Shown: positions 1-5,289, numbered from the stretch's first letter. The stretch is DNA of 9,901 bases from Fischerella sp. (GCA_026419705.1 JANZYY010000162.1:1-9901), one strand, 5' to 3'. A program made the numbers and translations. Notes: a model not told the origin generated them from the letters alone.

Positions 1-61
1 GCTAACACATTGGGTAAAAGCGAATATAACTGATATGTGCTTTCATCCATGAAGTGGGAAG

Positions 62-84
62 CCAAACGATCTTTATTCGTTTGG
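62..84 (+). repeat. Perfect 8-bp hairpin upstream of the GIY-YIG gene
   Basis: CCAAACGA (62-69) and TCGTTTGG (77-84) are perfect inverted copies around a 7-base loop. No T-run follows on either strand, so this is not a classical intrinsic terminator. It lies just upstream of a late-promoter-like octamer (96-103) and may separate that gene from whatever lies to the left. The rest of bases 1-61 shows no gene that I can support, only a short palindrome TTCATCCATGAA at 42-53. Confidence 0.45.
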
Positions 85-95
85 TAGTTCACAAC

Positions 96-103
96 AATAA
101 ATA
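96..103 (+). promoter_or_regulatory. Late-promoter-like octamer AATAAATA
   Basis: AATAAATA matches the NATAAATA form of the T4-type late promoter (T4 consensus TATAAATA) reported for marine T4-like phages. It ends 7 bases before the ATG at 111. If transcription started at the usual distance, about 6 bases past the box, the message would be nearly leaderless. The same octamer occurs by chance twice on the plus strand inside the large minus-strand gene (8853-8860 and 9584-9591), so the match alone is weak evidence. Confidence 0.4.
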
Positions 104-110
104 CACTACT

Positions 111-668
111 ATGATACCAGACCAATACCATTCATTAATCCAACAGGCATTTGCCGCAGCGGGTGTCGAATATGTACAACCCAAAATGACTCAAGTGGTC
201 AATTTGTATAAAGGCACGCACGGTAGGCACCGCGGGCTGTATTACATCTATCCGGAAATGAATATGTATTTTGGAAAAGCATCCGGACCAAAAGCCAGCA
301 TTCATGCTCGCTTCCAACCGCATTACTTTAAGCTCAAAGCGGCGATTAATAAATTTTTCCAATACATACCAAAGGCTGCTTGGAGTTTTCCTGCAGGTTG
401 GCGGGAGGGAGTCAGAAGATTTTTACTAGATCCCGCAAGTATACTACCAGAACCTCAACGCCGCGGCACCGTCCATCCAGATGCCGCTGCTTTCCAACCG
501 CAATTCAAAAACGGTATTAACGTTGATGCAATTCCTGTTGCAATATGGGATTTAAGTCATTTGACAGATCAACAGATTAGCGCTATTGAGAAAAATGTAT
601 TGAGGGGTCCTTTAAATCCATTTTGCAATACTGAGACACATAGACTTCGATTAAAAGGAAAAATTTAA
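111..668 (+). CDS. GIY-YIG-type endonuclease-like protein
   Basis: This 185-residue protein is the only plus-strand gene in the window. It carries the hallmarks of the GIY-YIG nuclease fold in order: GLYYIY (42-47, the GIY element), YFG (53-55, the YIG element), then Arg67 and His71 in IHARFQPH. Near the C-terminus, Glu160 followed by LNPFCN resembles the catalytic Glu and the distal Asn of the family. About 90 residues separate the Arg/His part from the Glu, more than in a minimal domain, which implies an insertion. Such proteins cut DNA; in phages they occur as homing endonucleases or repair/restriction-type nucleases, and nothing here says which. I chose ATG 111 over an in-frame GTG at 54 because a late-promoter octamer sits at 96-103; neither start has a good ribosome binding site. 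No extra DNA-binding domain is evident. The gene converges on the minus-strand cluster. Confidence 0.7.
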   Translation: MIPDQYHSLIQQAFAAAGVEYVQPKMTQVVNLYKGTHGRHRGLYYIYPEMNMYFGKASGPKASIHARFQPHYFKLKAAINKFFQYIPKAAWSFPAGWREGVRRFLLDPASILPEPQRRGTVHPDAAAFQPQFKNGINVDAIPVAIWDLSHLTDQQISAIEKNVLRGPLNPFCNTETHRLRLKGKI

Positions 669-716
669 CTGATCCGGTTTCTTTTTTAATTCCGAAATTT
701 TTCGTTCGTTGGTTTT

Positions 717-749
717 AATATTTTTGATAGATTTTGCATCAAAAATATT
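717..749. terminator. Candidate bidirectional terminator between convergent genes
   Basis: AATATTTTTGAT (717-728) and ATCAAAAATATT (738-749) form a perfect 12-bp stem with a 9-base loop. It lies in the 88-base gap between the ends of the plus-strand GIY-YIG gene and the minus-strand cluster. The stem is almost all A/T, but a T-run forms one arm read from either side, and the symmetrical position between convergent genes fits a shared terminator. Confidence 0.6.
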
Positions 750-756
750 GTGATCG

Positions 757-1038
757 CTAATTTGTGTCCGAAAATCCATTTCGTAATTCCTTGAATATAT
801 CAATTACTCTATAAGTTGCACTACTGCCCCGCCAACTGGTACATTCTGCAATATTATAGAAGCCTTCGAGAAATTTTTTAACTGTATTTGGTGTGGTAAG
901 CGTGCGCCAAGTGCCTTGATAAAAAGTAATTACAATATAAATTTTGCTACCGCGCCGTATCCACGACATCTTTTCGGCACCAATTTCTTTTTGTGCTGCT
1001 GTTCTGATACTATGATATCTCGGTTCCCATTTGCTCAT
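757..1038 (-). CDS. Unknown 93-residue basic protein
   Basis: I do not recognise this protein. It begins MSKWEPRYHSIR and ends FKELRNGFSDTN, with many Lys and Arg residues, several Trp residues and no evident membrane segment or signal peptide. Its ATG overlaps the TGA of the upstream membrane-protein gene (ATGA at 1035-1038), a normal phage arrangement for translational coupling. That overlap is why I start here and not at codons further upstream, up to 1092, which would lie wholly inside the neighbour. A central KIYIVITFYQGTW stretch suggests beta strands. It is the last gene of the minus-strand cluster and ends in TAG just before the convergent hairpin. Membership of an envelope-related group with the preceding two genes is inferred from coupling only. 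Confidence 0.65.
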   Translation of the reverse strand: MSKWEPRYHSIRTAAQKEIGAEKMSWIRRGSKIYIVITFYQGTWRTLTTPNTVKKFLEGFYNIAECTSWRGSSATYRVIDIFKELRNGFSDTN

Positions 1039-1229
1039 TGTGTTAGCCAAGTTAACGCTAAGAAAAACAGTCCTGGTATTAATGTAGCCCAAATTCCGAT
1101 TCGAGACAAATAGCTATAAAAGTCAAGATCCTCATTTAAAGGATCTTTCATTTTTTTAATTTCAAAATATGTCATTAATCCAGCGCAAAACACAAAGCCT
1201 AGCAAAAATATCGCTGTTAGTAAAATCAT
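1035..1229 (-). CDS. Small two-helix membrane protein
   Basis: This 64-residue protein has two clear hydrophobic segments, about residues 1-22 (MILLTAIFLLGFVFCAGLM) and 43-62 (RIGIWATLIPGLFFLALTWL). A short charged loop (EIKKMKDPLNEDLD) joins them, predicting a hairpin in the inner membrane with the loop probably cytoplasmic. The gene starts 6 bases after the final stop of the outer-membrane barrel gene and its TGA overlaps the next ATG, so it lies in a tightly packed string. It has no obvious ribosome binding site and may depend on coupling. The topology resembles small two-helix holins, but size and topology alone do not prove that; a superinfection-exclusion or other membrane role is equally possible. 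Confidence 0.7.
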   Translation of the reverse strand: MILLTAIFLLGFVFCAGLMTYFEIKKMKDPLNEDLDFYSYLSRIGIWATLIPGLFFLALTWLTQ

Positions 1230-1235
1230 AAATTG

Positions 1236-1688
1236 TTAGAAATTATATAAAAAACGAACCAAAACTGCGCCATCATTTTCTTTATATGGCGGTAAAGCTG
1301 CCAATTGAGTGCCAAAAGTTTTAGTCAAATTTACAGTCATTGTAATACCAGCAACGGGAACAAGTTTATAACAATAACCAGTTGCTGCGCCGCCGTAGAT
1401 TCCAAAATTAATGTATTCGTATTTAAATGGCTCCTACCCGGCTGCTACAAATACGCTGGTTCGGTGGATACTATTTTTGTAAAATCCCGCTTCTATAGTG
1501 GTCTGGTTGTCTAGATAATATTGGGCGGATACGCCCCAGTTTCTTTCATTTAATCGACCGCCGTCGCGACAACTAATTCCGTTGCCGCCATAATGAGTGC
1601 TAACAGTGGCTACGGCTAAACCGTAATTTTGAGCATGTGCTAAATTAAACAAAAACAAAAGAGATAATAAGAACAGAATTTTTTTCAT
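1236..1688 (-). pseudogene. Outer-membrane beta-barrel protein gene interrupted by an in-frame amber codon
   Basis: The gene begins at ATG 1688 behind AAGG (1697-1700). The first residues, MKKILFLLSLLFLFNLAHA, form a textbook Sec signal peptide with an AHA cleavage site, so the product should be exported. The open frame stops at TAG (1434-1436) after 84 codons. The same frame then continues for 65 further codons to TAA at 1236-1238 without another stop. Both halves read as one small barrel: alternating strands such as WGVSAQYYL and TTIEAGFYKNS before the TAG, then INFGIYGGAATGYCYK and a C-terminal VRFLYNF, ending in the Phe typical of outer-membrane barrels. From memory, the whole resembles a phage and bacterial family of about 150-residue PagP/PagL-like barrels, probably with Tyr at the amber position. 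It could be a one-base nonsense mutation, a suppressed or read-through codon, or a sequence error. The true acyl-chain or other activity is unknown. Confidence 0.75.
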
Positions 1689-1693
1689 TAAAT

Positions 1694-1933
1694 TTACCTT
1701 TTGATTTTGCTCATGGTCCAATATAATTGGCTGTCTGTGCGTTTTAATCTACGTTCCAATGTATCAATTTGTTGTTTCAGTTGTTGAATCGTTTGATTCA
1801 ACTCCTCTATCGTTTCCTTCTGCTGACGGATTTGAACATTGTGTGTCATTAGATTGGGACGAGGTGGTGCATTCGGGTCCACTGCCCGCTTCTTGCGCTG
1901 CTTGAACATTTTGCGAAACACTGGTGAGTTCAT
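1694..1933 (-). CDS. Coiled-coil protein overlapping the upstream gene
   Basis: This is a 79-residue protein. A basic, proline-containing N-terminus (FRKMFKQRKKRAVDPNAP) and the stretch RPNLMTHNVQIRQQ are followed by a Gln/Glu/Leu-rich coiled coil over about residues 38-66. Small proteins with this design, a P-rich NLxTHNV-like segment followed by a coiled coil, are to my recollection common in T4-like marine phages without a known function. The ATG at 1933 has a strong GGAG seven bases upstream (1941-1944), so I prefer it to the internal Met at 1909. The first 170 bases overlap the end of the 154-residue gene in another frame. Heptad-like content suggests the coiled-coil frame is the selected one in the overlap. 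The TAA at 1694-1696 lies just upstream of the next ATG (1688). Confidence 0.75.
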   Translation of the reverse strand: MNSPVFRKMFKQRKKRAVDPNAPPRPNLMTHNVQIRQQKETIEELNQTIQQLKQQIDTLERRLKRTDSQLYWTMSKIKR

Positions 1934-2228
1934 TTAAAAGCTCCGGATCTAGTCCCTCTAATACCGGAGTTAGGTATTTGGGATAATTAGTGTAAAAATA
2001 TTTAGTTAGTTCGCGATAATCTAAATTAGAGTTAAATCCATTTCGAATTACACGCTTTTTAGTAAAATCAATAATAATTTTACCATAAGTTTCGTCTTTG
2101 CGGTTTAATTTTTTTACTACATAAAGTTGTTCATCCCATTGCACATTATCGGGATTTTTCATATAGCCTGGCTCTTTGGTTCGATTTGGATTGCGAGGTT
2201 TCATTACATAAGTGGCTACTAAAAACAT
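1764..2228 (-). CDS. Conserved-type hypothetical protein with low-complexity tail
   Basis: This 154-residue protein has an N-terminal core of about 95 residues, including YMKNPDNVQWDEQLYVVKKL, KIIIDFTKKRVIRNGFN and YRELTKYFYTNYPKYL. The mixed alpha/beta pattern looks like a folded domain. I recall similar KNP-N-QWDEQ proteins in marine T4-like phages but no function. The last 57 residues are a Ser/Thr/Asn/Gln-rich tail with no folded look, and they coincide with the 170-base overlap with the coiled-coil gene. The tail's composition may simply be a by-product of coding in the other frame. The gene begins 3 bases after the gp44 stop. In T4 the clamp-loader small subunit (gp62) occupies this place, but I see no likeness to gp62 or RegA here. 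Confidence 0.7.
   Translation of the reverse strand: MFLVATYVMKPRNPNRTKEPGYMKNPDNVQWDEQLYVVKKLNRKDETYGKIIIDFTKKRVIRNGFNSNLDYRELTKYFYTNYPKYLTPVLEGLDPELLNELTSVSQNVQAAQEAGSGPECTTSSQSNDTQCSNPSAEGNDRGVESNDSTTETTN
1941..1944 (-). promoter_or_regulatory. Ribosome binding site GGAG inside the upstream gene
   Basis: GGAG lies 7 bases before the ATG at 1933, within the coding region of the 154-residue gene. It supports independent initiation of the overlapping coiled-coil gene. Confidence 0.7.
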
Positions 2229-2231
2229 ATA

Positions 2232-3155
2232 TTATTGTCCAATCTGTGTTAATTCGCAAATGGTAGCTGAAAGATTAATTTCGGGATCTGCACACATAGT
2301 ATGATTGACAAGACCATTGCGAATAATAATAATGGCTTGATCTTGCCCCTCTTCTGTTTCACTCCAAAGATTTAAATTATCATACATCCATCGAAAAACG
2401 GAATCAATTTCATCAGATCCAGCTTGACTACAAATAAGTTGTCTTGCTTCTCTTATTTGTCCTCGCTTAAACATCGATACTGCATCTAATTTCCAATCTC
2501 TAACCACGCCCTGGCCTTCTGTTGGACTGGCCAGTTTTCCTTCTTGACTATTCATCTGTAGCAGATTTAAACACTTACGCAAGTCTGGATATGTAGATTT
2601 TACATAACTATCCAGTGTGTCTAAATCAAATTCAACATTTTCTTCGATTAAAATTTGTGCTACTCTTGCAGTAAATTCAGTAGAATCAATTTTATCAATA
2701 TGAAATCCTTGAGTGCGACTATGTAATGCGGGAATAATTTTATGAGGATAATTGCAAGTAAGTATGAAACGAGCCGTTTCGTGATACATCTCCATAACAC
2801 CACGCAGTGCTGCTTGTGCATTGGGAGAGAGGTAATCGGCTTCGTCTAGTAAAACAACCTTAAATTTTCCAAAAGGCATAGTGCTAACGAAATTGGTAAT
2901 TCTAGTACGGACTTCGTCAACACTGTTTTCTCTACTGGCATTAATTTCTAGTAAATCGTATTGATCAATGTCCATTGCTTTGATCAAAATTTTTGCCAAA
3001 GTAGTTTTTCCTACACCTGCACTGCCGCTGAATAATAAATGCGGAATCATTCCGCTTTTGATCCACCCTAGAATTTGTTTTCTTTGACTATCGTCTTTAA
3101 ACACATACCCATCTAGTGTATTAGGTCTGTATTTTTCAGTCCAAAGTTGCTTCAT
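2232..3155 (-). CDS. 44: Sliding-clamp loader large subunit (gp44-like AAA+ ATPase)
   Basis: This 307-residue protein is close in length to T4 gp44 (319). It contains the AAA+ clamp-loader signatures in order: the N-terminal WTEKYRP box, Walker A GSAGVGKTT (44-52), Walker B VVLLDEAD (100-107), sensor 1 TCNY (133-136) and the SRT motif (146-148), which corresponds to the SRC arginine-finger motif of clamp loaders. The C-terminal part, including the DLRKCLNLLQ segment (a sensor-2-like helix), fits the lid and collar domains. It should form the ATP-driven ring with the gp62-type small subunit that loads the gp45 sliding clamp for the phage polymerase. Its ATG overlaps the preceding stop (ATGA at 3152-3155), with AAAGG six bases upstream. 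Neither gp45, gp62 nor polymerase is visible beside it. Confidence 0.95.
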   Translation of the reverse strand: MKQLWTEKYRPNTLDGYVFKDDSQRKQILGWIKSGMIPHLLFSGSAGVGKTTLAKILIKAMDIDQYDLLEINASRENSVDEVRTRITNFVSTMPFGKFKVVLLDEADYLSPNAQAALRGVMEMYHETARFILTCNYPHKIIPALHSRTQGFHIDKIDSTEFTARVAQILIEENVEFDLDTLDSYVKSTYPDLRKCLNLLQMNSQEGKLASPTEGQGVVRDWKLDAVSMFKRGQIREARQLICSQAGSDEIDSVFRWMYDNLNLWSETEEGQDQAIIIIRNGLVNHTMCADPEINLSATICELTQIGQ

Positions 3156-3337
3156 TCTTTGCCTTTGCTGCCATTTTGATTGTCTAATTTTACTTGATTG
3201 TCTTCATTGAAATCAAGATTTTTTTCGTTCATTTTTTCTTTTTTACCGAAAATTCTTTCCCAGCCTTGACGATATAGTTCATTTGAATGTTTCGTGGCAA
3301 TTGTATCACCAGTTATATCATTTTTAGATACAGTCAT
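3152..3337 (-). CDS. Small NDITGD-motif phage protein
   Basis: This 61-residue hydrophilic protein begins MTVSKNDITGDTIATKHSNE and contains ELYRQGWERIFGKK, followed by a Lys/Asn/Glu-rich tail. The combination of NDITGD, a TK-S segment and a W/Y-x-RIFGKK end is, from memory, recurrent in small conserved proteins of many unrelated-looking tailed phages, and no role is known to me. It has a good AAGGA six bases before the ATG. It overlaps the upstream lipoprotein-like gene by ATGA (3334-3337) and gp44 by another ATGA, so the three are probably translated in series. Confidence 0.75.
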   Translation of the reverse strand: MTVSKNDITGDTIATKHSNELYRQGWERIFGKKEKMNEKNLDFNEDNQVKLDNQNGSKGKE

Positions 3338-3816
3338 AGTTTTTCCTTGTATTGCTTAAGTTTGCCGTCACAGATATTATCGGCTTGCGCTTGCGTTGTT
3401 TGATCTAACCGATCTTGTAGTCTGCTATTTAATCTAAAAAATATCATAATGTATTGATAAAGATCGTCTACTTTTATTGTTTTCGGCCAATAAGAACGTG
3501 TAAAATTTTGATATATTCGAACATGCTCTCTTTCGTGTTCTAAAACAGCAGTTTTTACGCACTCATCGTCGATTTCGGATGCAACAAAAATTTCAATTTT
3601 ATTATAACCTACATGCATTTTGCAGTTTTCCTTATCAGGATCTACATGCAAAAATGCTTGAGTATAACCATAGACAGAACTTTTAAATTCTACTTTAAGT
3701 GCTTGGAAGTCTTTGGAAAAATTTTCACTATGCTCACTTACCAGAGGTTCTACGGTAACAAGGTTACAGCTCGACAGAGCTGTAACAGCAGCGAGCACTA
3801 TTTCCGAAAAAAGCAT
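3334..3816 (-). CDS. Possible secreted lipoprotein with a zinc-protease HExxH motif
   Basis: This 160-residue protein has HEREH at 94-98 within AVLEHEREHVRIYQNF, the zinc-binding and catalytic HExxH signature of metallopeptidases. A third zinc ligand cannot be fixed by eye. The N-terminus is a short hydrophobic stretch ending LSSC at 14-17, which fits a lipobox, so the mature protein could be a lipid-anchored envelope protein starting at Cys17. Against that, no Lys or Arg precedes the hydrophobic stretch, unusual for a signal peptide. No ATG, GTG or TTG lies further upstream in frame, so ATG 3816 is the only usual start, and it lacks a clear ribosome binding site. It follows the co-chaperonin gene by 7 bases. 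A role in envelope or peptidoglycan attack is inference only. Confidence 0.65.
   Translation of the reverse strand: MLFSEIVLAAVTALSSCNLVTVEPLVSEHSENFSKDFQALKVEFKSSVYGYTQAFLHVDPDKENCKMHVGYNKIEIFVASEIDDECVKTAVLEHEREHVRIYQNFTRSYWPKTIKVDDLYQYIMIFFRLNSRLQDRLDQTTQAQADNICDGKLKQYKEKL
3763..3786 (-). repeat. 10-bp hairpin in the early codons of the HExxH gene
   Basis: GTTACAGCTC (3763-3772) and GAGCTGTAAC (3777-3786) form a perfect stem with a 4-base loop, about 30 bases after the start codon. A further GTAAC at 3755-3759 can pair with GTTAC at 3763-3767, giving a mutually exclusive small hairpin. No T-run follows, so termination is unlikely; an effect on translation or message stability is possible. 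Confidence 0.5.
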
Positions 3817-3823
3817 AACGAAA

Positions 3824-4174
3824 CTACAAAGCAGAACTAAGTGTATCGTCCGTTACCGGTTCATCGCTAACCAGTAGTATATCATTGGTATCAACTCGAC
3901 GTATAACATGAACACCAGTGTGATCTTTAATTTTAACACCTCGTGTCCAACGTCCATGCGCTACACAAACGAACTGTCCTACTTTGACGTCTTTTTGCTC
4001 TGGTCCGACTGCATATACACGGGCCCATCTTGGACGTATGCCCGCAGATTTACCGTCATCACCCGGTAAAAGAATACCACCAAAGGTAAATCTTTCTTGA
4101 AAATTCATGTCTGCAACAATTACAAAATCTTTTAGTGGTTGCAGACTTTTAATTTCGATAGGTTGATAACTCAT
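3824..4174 (-). CDS. GroES-like co-chaperonin (T4 gp31 analogue)
   Basis: This 116-residue protein fits the Cpn10 family: an N-terminal LQPLKDFVIVAD strand like the GroES start, a mobile-loop region around residues 24-45 with the hydrophobic tripeptide in FGGILLPGD (31-39), then ARVYAVGPEQKDVKVGQFVCVAHG, which corresponds to the A-V-G-G...VKVGD-V segment of GroES. The C-terminal strand reads IRRVDTNDILLV. Phage co-chaperonins cap the host GroEL ring and help fold the major capsid protein; T4 gp31 is the classic case. It extends about 20 residues beyond a typical GroES. It starts 2 bases after the preceding gene's TAA, with only a weak AGAGA upstream, and ends in TAG. Confidence 0.85.
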   Translation of the reverse strand: MSYQPIEIKSLQPLKDFVIVADMNFQERFTFGGILLPGDDGKSAGIRPRWARVYAVGPEQKDVKVGQFVCVAHGRWTRGVKIKDHTGVHVIRRVDTNDILLVSDEPVTDDTLSSAL

Positions 4175-4176
4175 AA

Positions 4177-4758
4177 TTAAATTCTCTTTATTCCTTTACT
4201 ATCGGTTGGATCCTCTAAAGGATCTTGAAAAACATCTTTAACTCCTCGCATTGCGACCCCCTCTGCTAAACTACCTCTAAAGCGCGGGCGCGGCGTCATA
4301 GTAGGATTTGGCGCAAGATTGCTTGTGGTTCGATTCTGTTGCTGTTGTCTGCGCTCCTCTAAACGTTGTCTTTCATTTAAAGCCAAACTTTCTTCGGGAC
4401 TTAAAGTGTCATCGTCTTCAACAATCGCAGACCTGACCATATCTGTCCTAGGACCATGATTTACTTTTAATTCTTGTTCGAGAGGCACAGCAGGAGATTT
4501 AGATTGGCTATTAGGTGCAGAATTAGGATAGCGTTCGGGATCTTTAATGGTTTTTCCTACTACTAGACCGCCGCTTGGAGCATAATATTCTTTCATTACA
4601 TCTTCGCGACGTCGAACTACTACACCGCCTGGACCAAGTTCATCTCCTCGGGCATTGACATACATGTTGCCCACAGCAATTTCTGTTTCGTTTTTGGCTC
4701 TAATTGCATCTATATCGATTTGATTGCCCAAGGCTGTTTTATAAATTTTCTTAGCCAT
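4177..4758 (-). CDS. Conserved-type hypothetical protein with VGNMYVNARGD segment
   Basis: This 193-residue protein has two parts. The N-terminal half reads MAKKIYKTALGNQIDIDAIR, then EIAVGNMYVNARGDELGPGG and REDVMKEYYAP. From memory, this AVGNM-VNARGD pattern recurs in T4-like marine phages as a conserved protein, possibly virion-associated, but I cannot verify that. The C-terminal half is hydrophilic and probably disordered, with an acidic patch VEDDDTLSPEESLALNE, a Glu/Arg/Gln-rich run (ERQRLEERRQQQQNR) and proline-rich segments. The start at 4758 is set by GGAG six bases upstream; a TTG at 4770 would put that GGAG inside the gene. A late-promoter octamer (4779-4786) lies directly upstream, suggesting late expression together with the co-chaperonin. 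Confidence 0.75.
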   Translation of the reverse strand: MAKKIYKTALGNQIDIDAIRAKNETEIAVGNMYVNARGDELGPGGVVVRRREDVMKEYYAPSGGLVVGKTIKDPERYPNSAPNSQSKSPAVPLEQELKVNHGPRTDMVRSAIVEDDDTLSPEESLALNERQRLEERRQQQQNRTTSNLAPNPTMTPRPRFRGSLAEGVAMRGVKDVFQDPLEDPTDSKGIKRI

Positions 4759-4764
4759 AAAAAT

Positions 4765-4768
4765 CTCC
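4765..4768 (-). promoter_or_regulatory. Ribosome binding site GGAG deciding the start at 4758
   Basis: GGAG lies 6 bases before ATG 4758 and selects that codon over the in-frame TTG at 4770, which it overlaps. Confidence 0.75.
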
Positions 4769-4778
4769 AATATATGTA

Positions 4779-4786
4779 TATTTATT
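4779..4786 (-). promoter_or_regulatory. T4-type late promoter candidate AATAAATA
   Basis: Minus-strand AATAAATA matches NATAAATA and overlaps the stop codon of the upstream DnaE-like gene. Placing the start of transcription 6 bases past the box gives about 4773, leaving a 15-base leader that contains GGAG. Only two such octamers occur on the minus strand in this window and both sit just ahead of a start codon, which supports a real function. Confidence 0.6.
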
Positions 4787-5288
4787 TTAAGAATTCTCGT
4801 ATATCTAAATCATAATACATACTGTTTATACGATGTACTCCTATTAAATATAACACATAGCTTGCAACACTGCTACCTCGACCCACGCCCCAAACTACTT
4901 TATTTTTTCTAAGTGTATCGACGAAATACTTTAAAAATTGCAAAAGCGGAAAAAGATTTCTTTCTTGATACAACAGTAATTCTGCACCAACACGCTGTCG
5001 TTCGGCATCAGTTTTGCATTGATCTAAGCACCACTTGGCAATATCTAAATTTTTATATTCCTCTGGCATAATCCATGTGTTAGTGTATTTTTTATACCAT
5101 TGAGGGTCGATTGCACTATCTGCATTAATATTTTTTGTAGTCCAAGGCAAGTGAAAATGTTTGGCTGCACGATAAAAATCGGCATTGGCCGTAGTGATTT
5201 CTTTTAAATCGAGGTCGGGTCTTTGGTAAAGTAATTCTAACAATTCGGTTTCAGAATAAACTACTTGACCATCGGGTAATATTTTCAT
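4782..5288 (-). CDS. Small protein with a DnaE-like GVGRGS polymerase segment
   Basis: This 168-residue protein has as its clearest feature residues 132-168: WGVGRGSSVASYVLYLIG, then a hydrophobic/charged stretch ending YYDLDIREFLK. This mirrors the palm-domain segment of bacterial DNA polymerase III alpha (GPGRGSAAGSLVAY-LGIT followed by PL-Y-LLFERFLNP), where GRGS belongs to the nucleotide-binding Gly-Ser motif of the pol-beta-type superfamily. In DnaE the catalytic PDFDID lies just after FERFLNP; here the protein ends at that point and lacks it. No PHP nuclease domain is visible. Residues 1-130 are helical-looking (ELLELLYQRPDLDLKEI; ERQRVGAELLLYQERNLFPLLQFLKYF), and the latter resembles the helix that precedes GRGS in DnaE. 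It may be a binding or regulatory protein, not a polymerase. Its ATG follows the preceding TAG by one base. Confidence 0.65.
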   Translation of the reverse strand: MKILPDGQVVYSETELLELLYQRPDLDLKEITTANADFYRAAKHFHLPWTTKNINADSAIDPQWYKKYTNTWIMPEEYKNLDIAKWCLDQCKTDAERQRVGAELLLYQERNLFPLLQFLKYFVDTLRKNKVVWGVGRGSSVASYVLYLIGVHRINSMYYDLDIREFLK

Positions 5289-5289
5289 A

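Noticed and set aside
1039..1092. Upstream start for the 93-residue gene
   Set aside because: It would lie wholly inside the two-helix membrane gene, whereas the ATGA overlap at 1035-1038 gives a natural coupled start.
1434..1436. General reassignment of TAG as a sense codon in this phage
   Set aside because: TAG serves as the natural stop of at least three other genes here (757-759, 3824-3826, 5290-5292), each closely followed by another gene or a terminator.
1305..1514. Plus-strand open frame antisense to the beta-barrel gene
   Set aside because: Cys/Ser-rich with no motif, and lies entirely opposite a gene with a clear signal peptide and barrel pattern; a shadow frame.
1938..1944. Possible -1 frameshift site near the overlap of the 154- and 79-residue genes (T TTA AAT heptamer close to the internal start)
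   Set aside because: A -1 shift there runs straight into TGA, and the coiled-coil gene lies in the +1 frame. Independent initiation at the GGAG/ATG explains it better.
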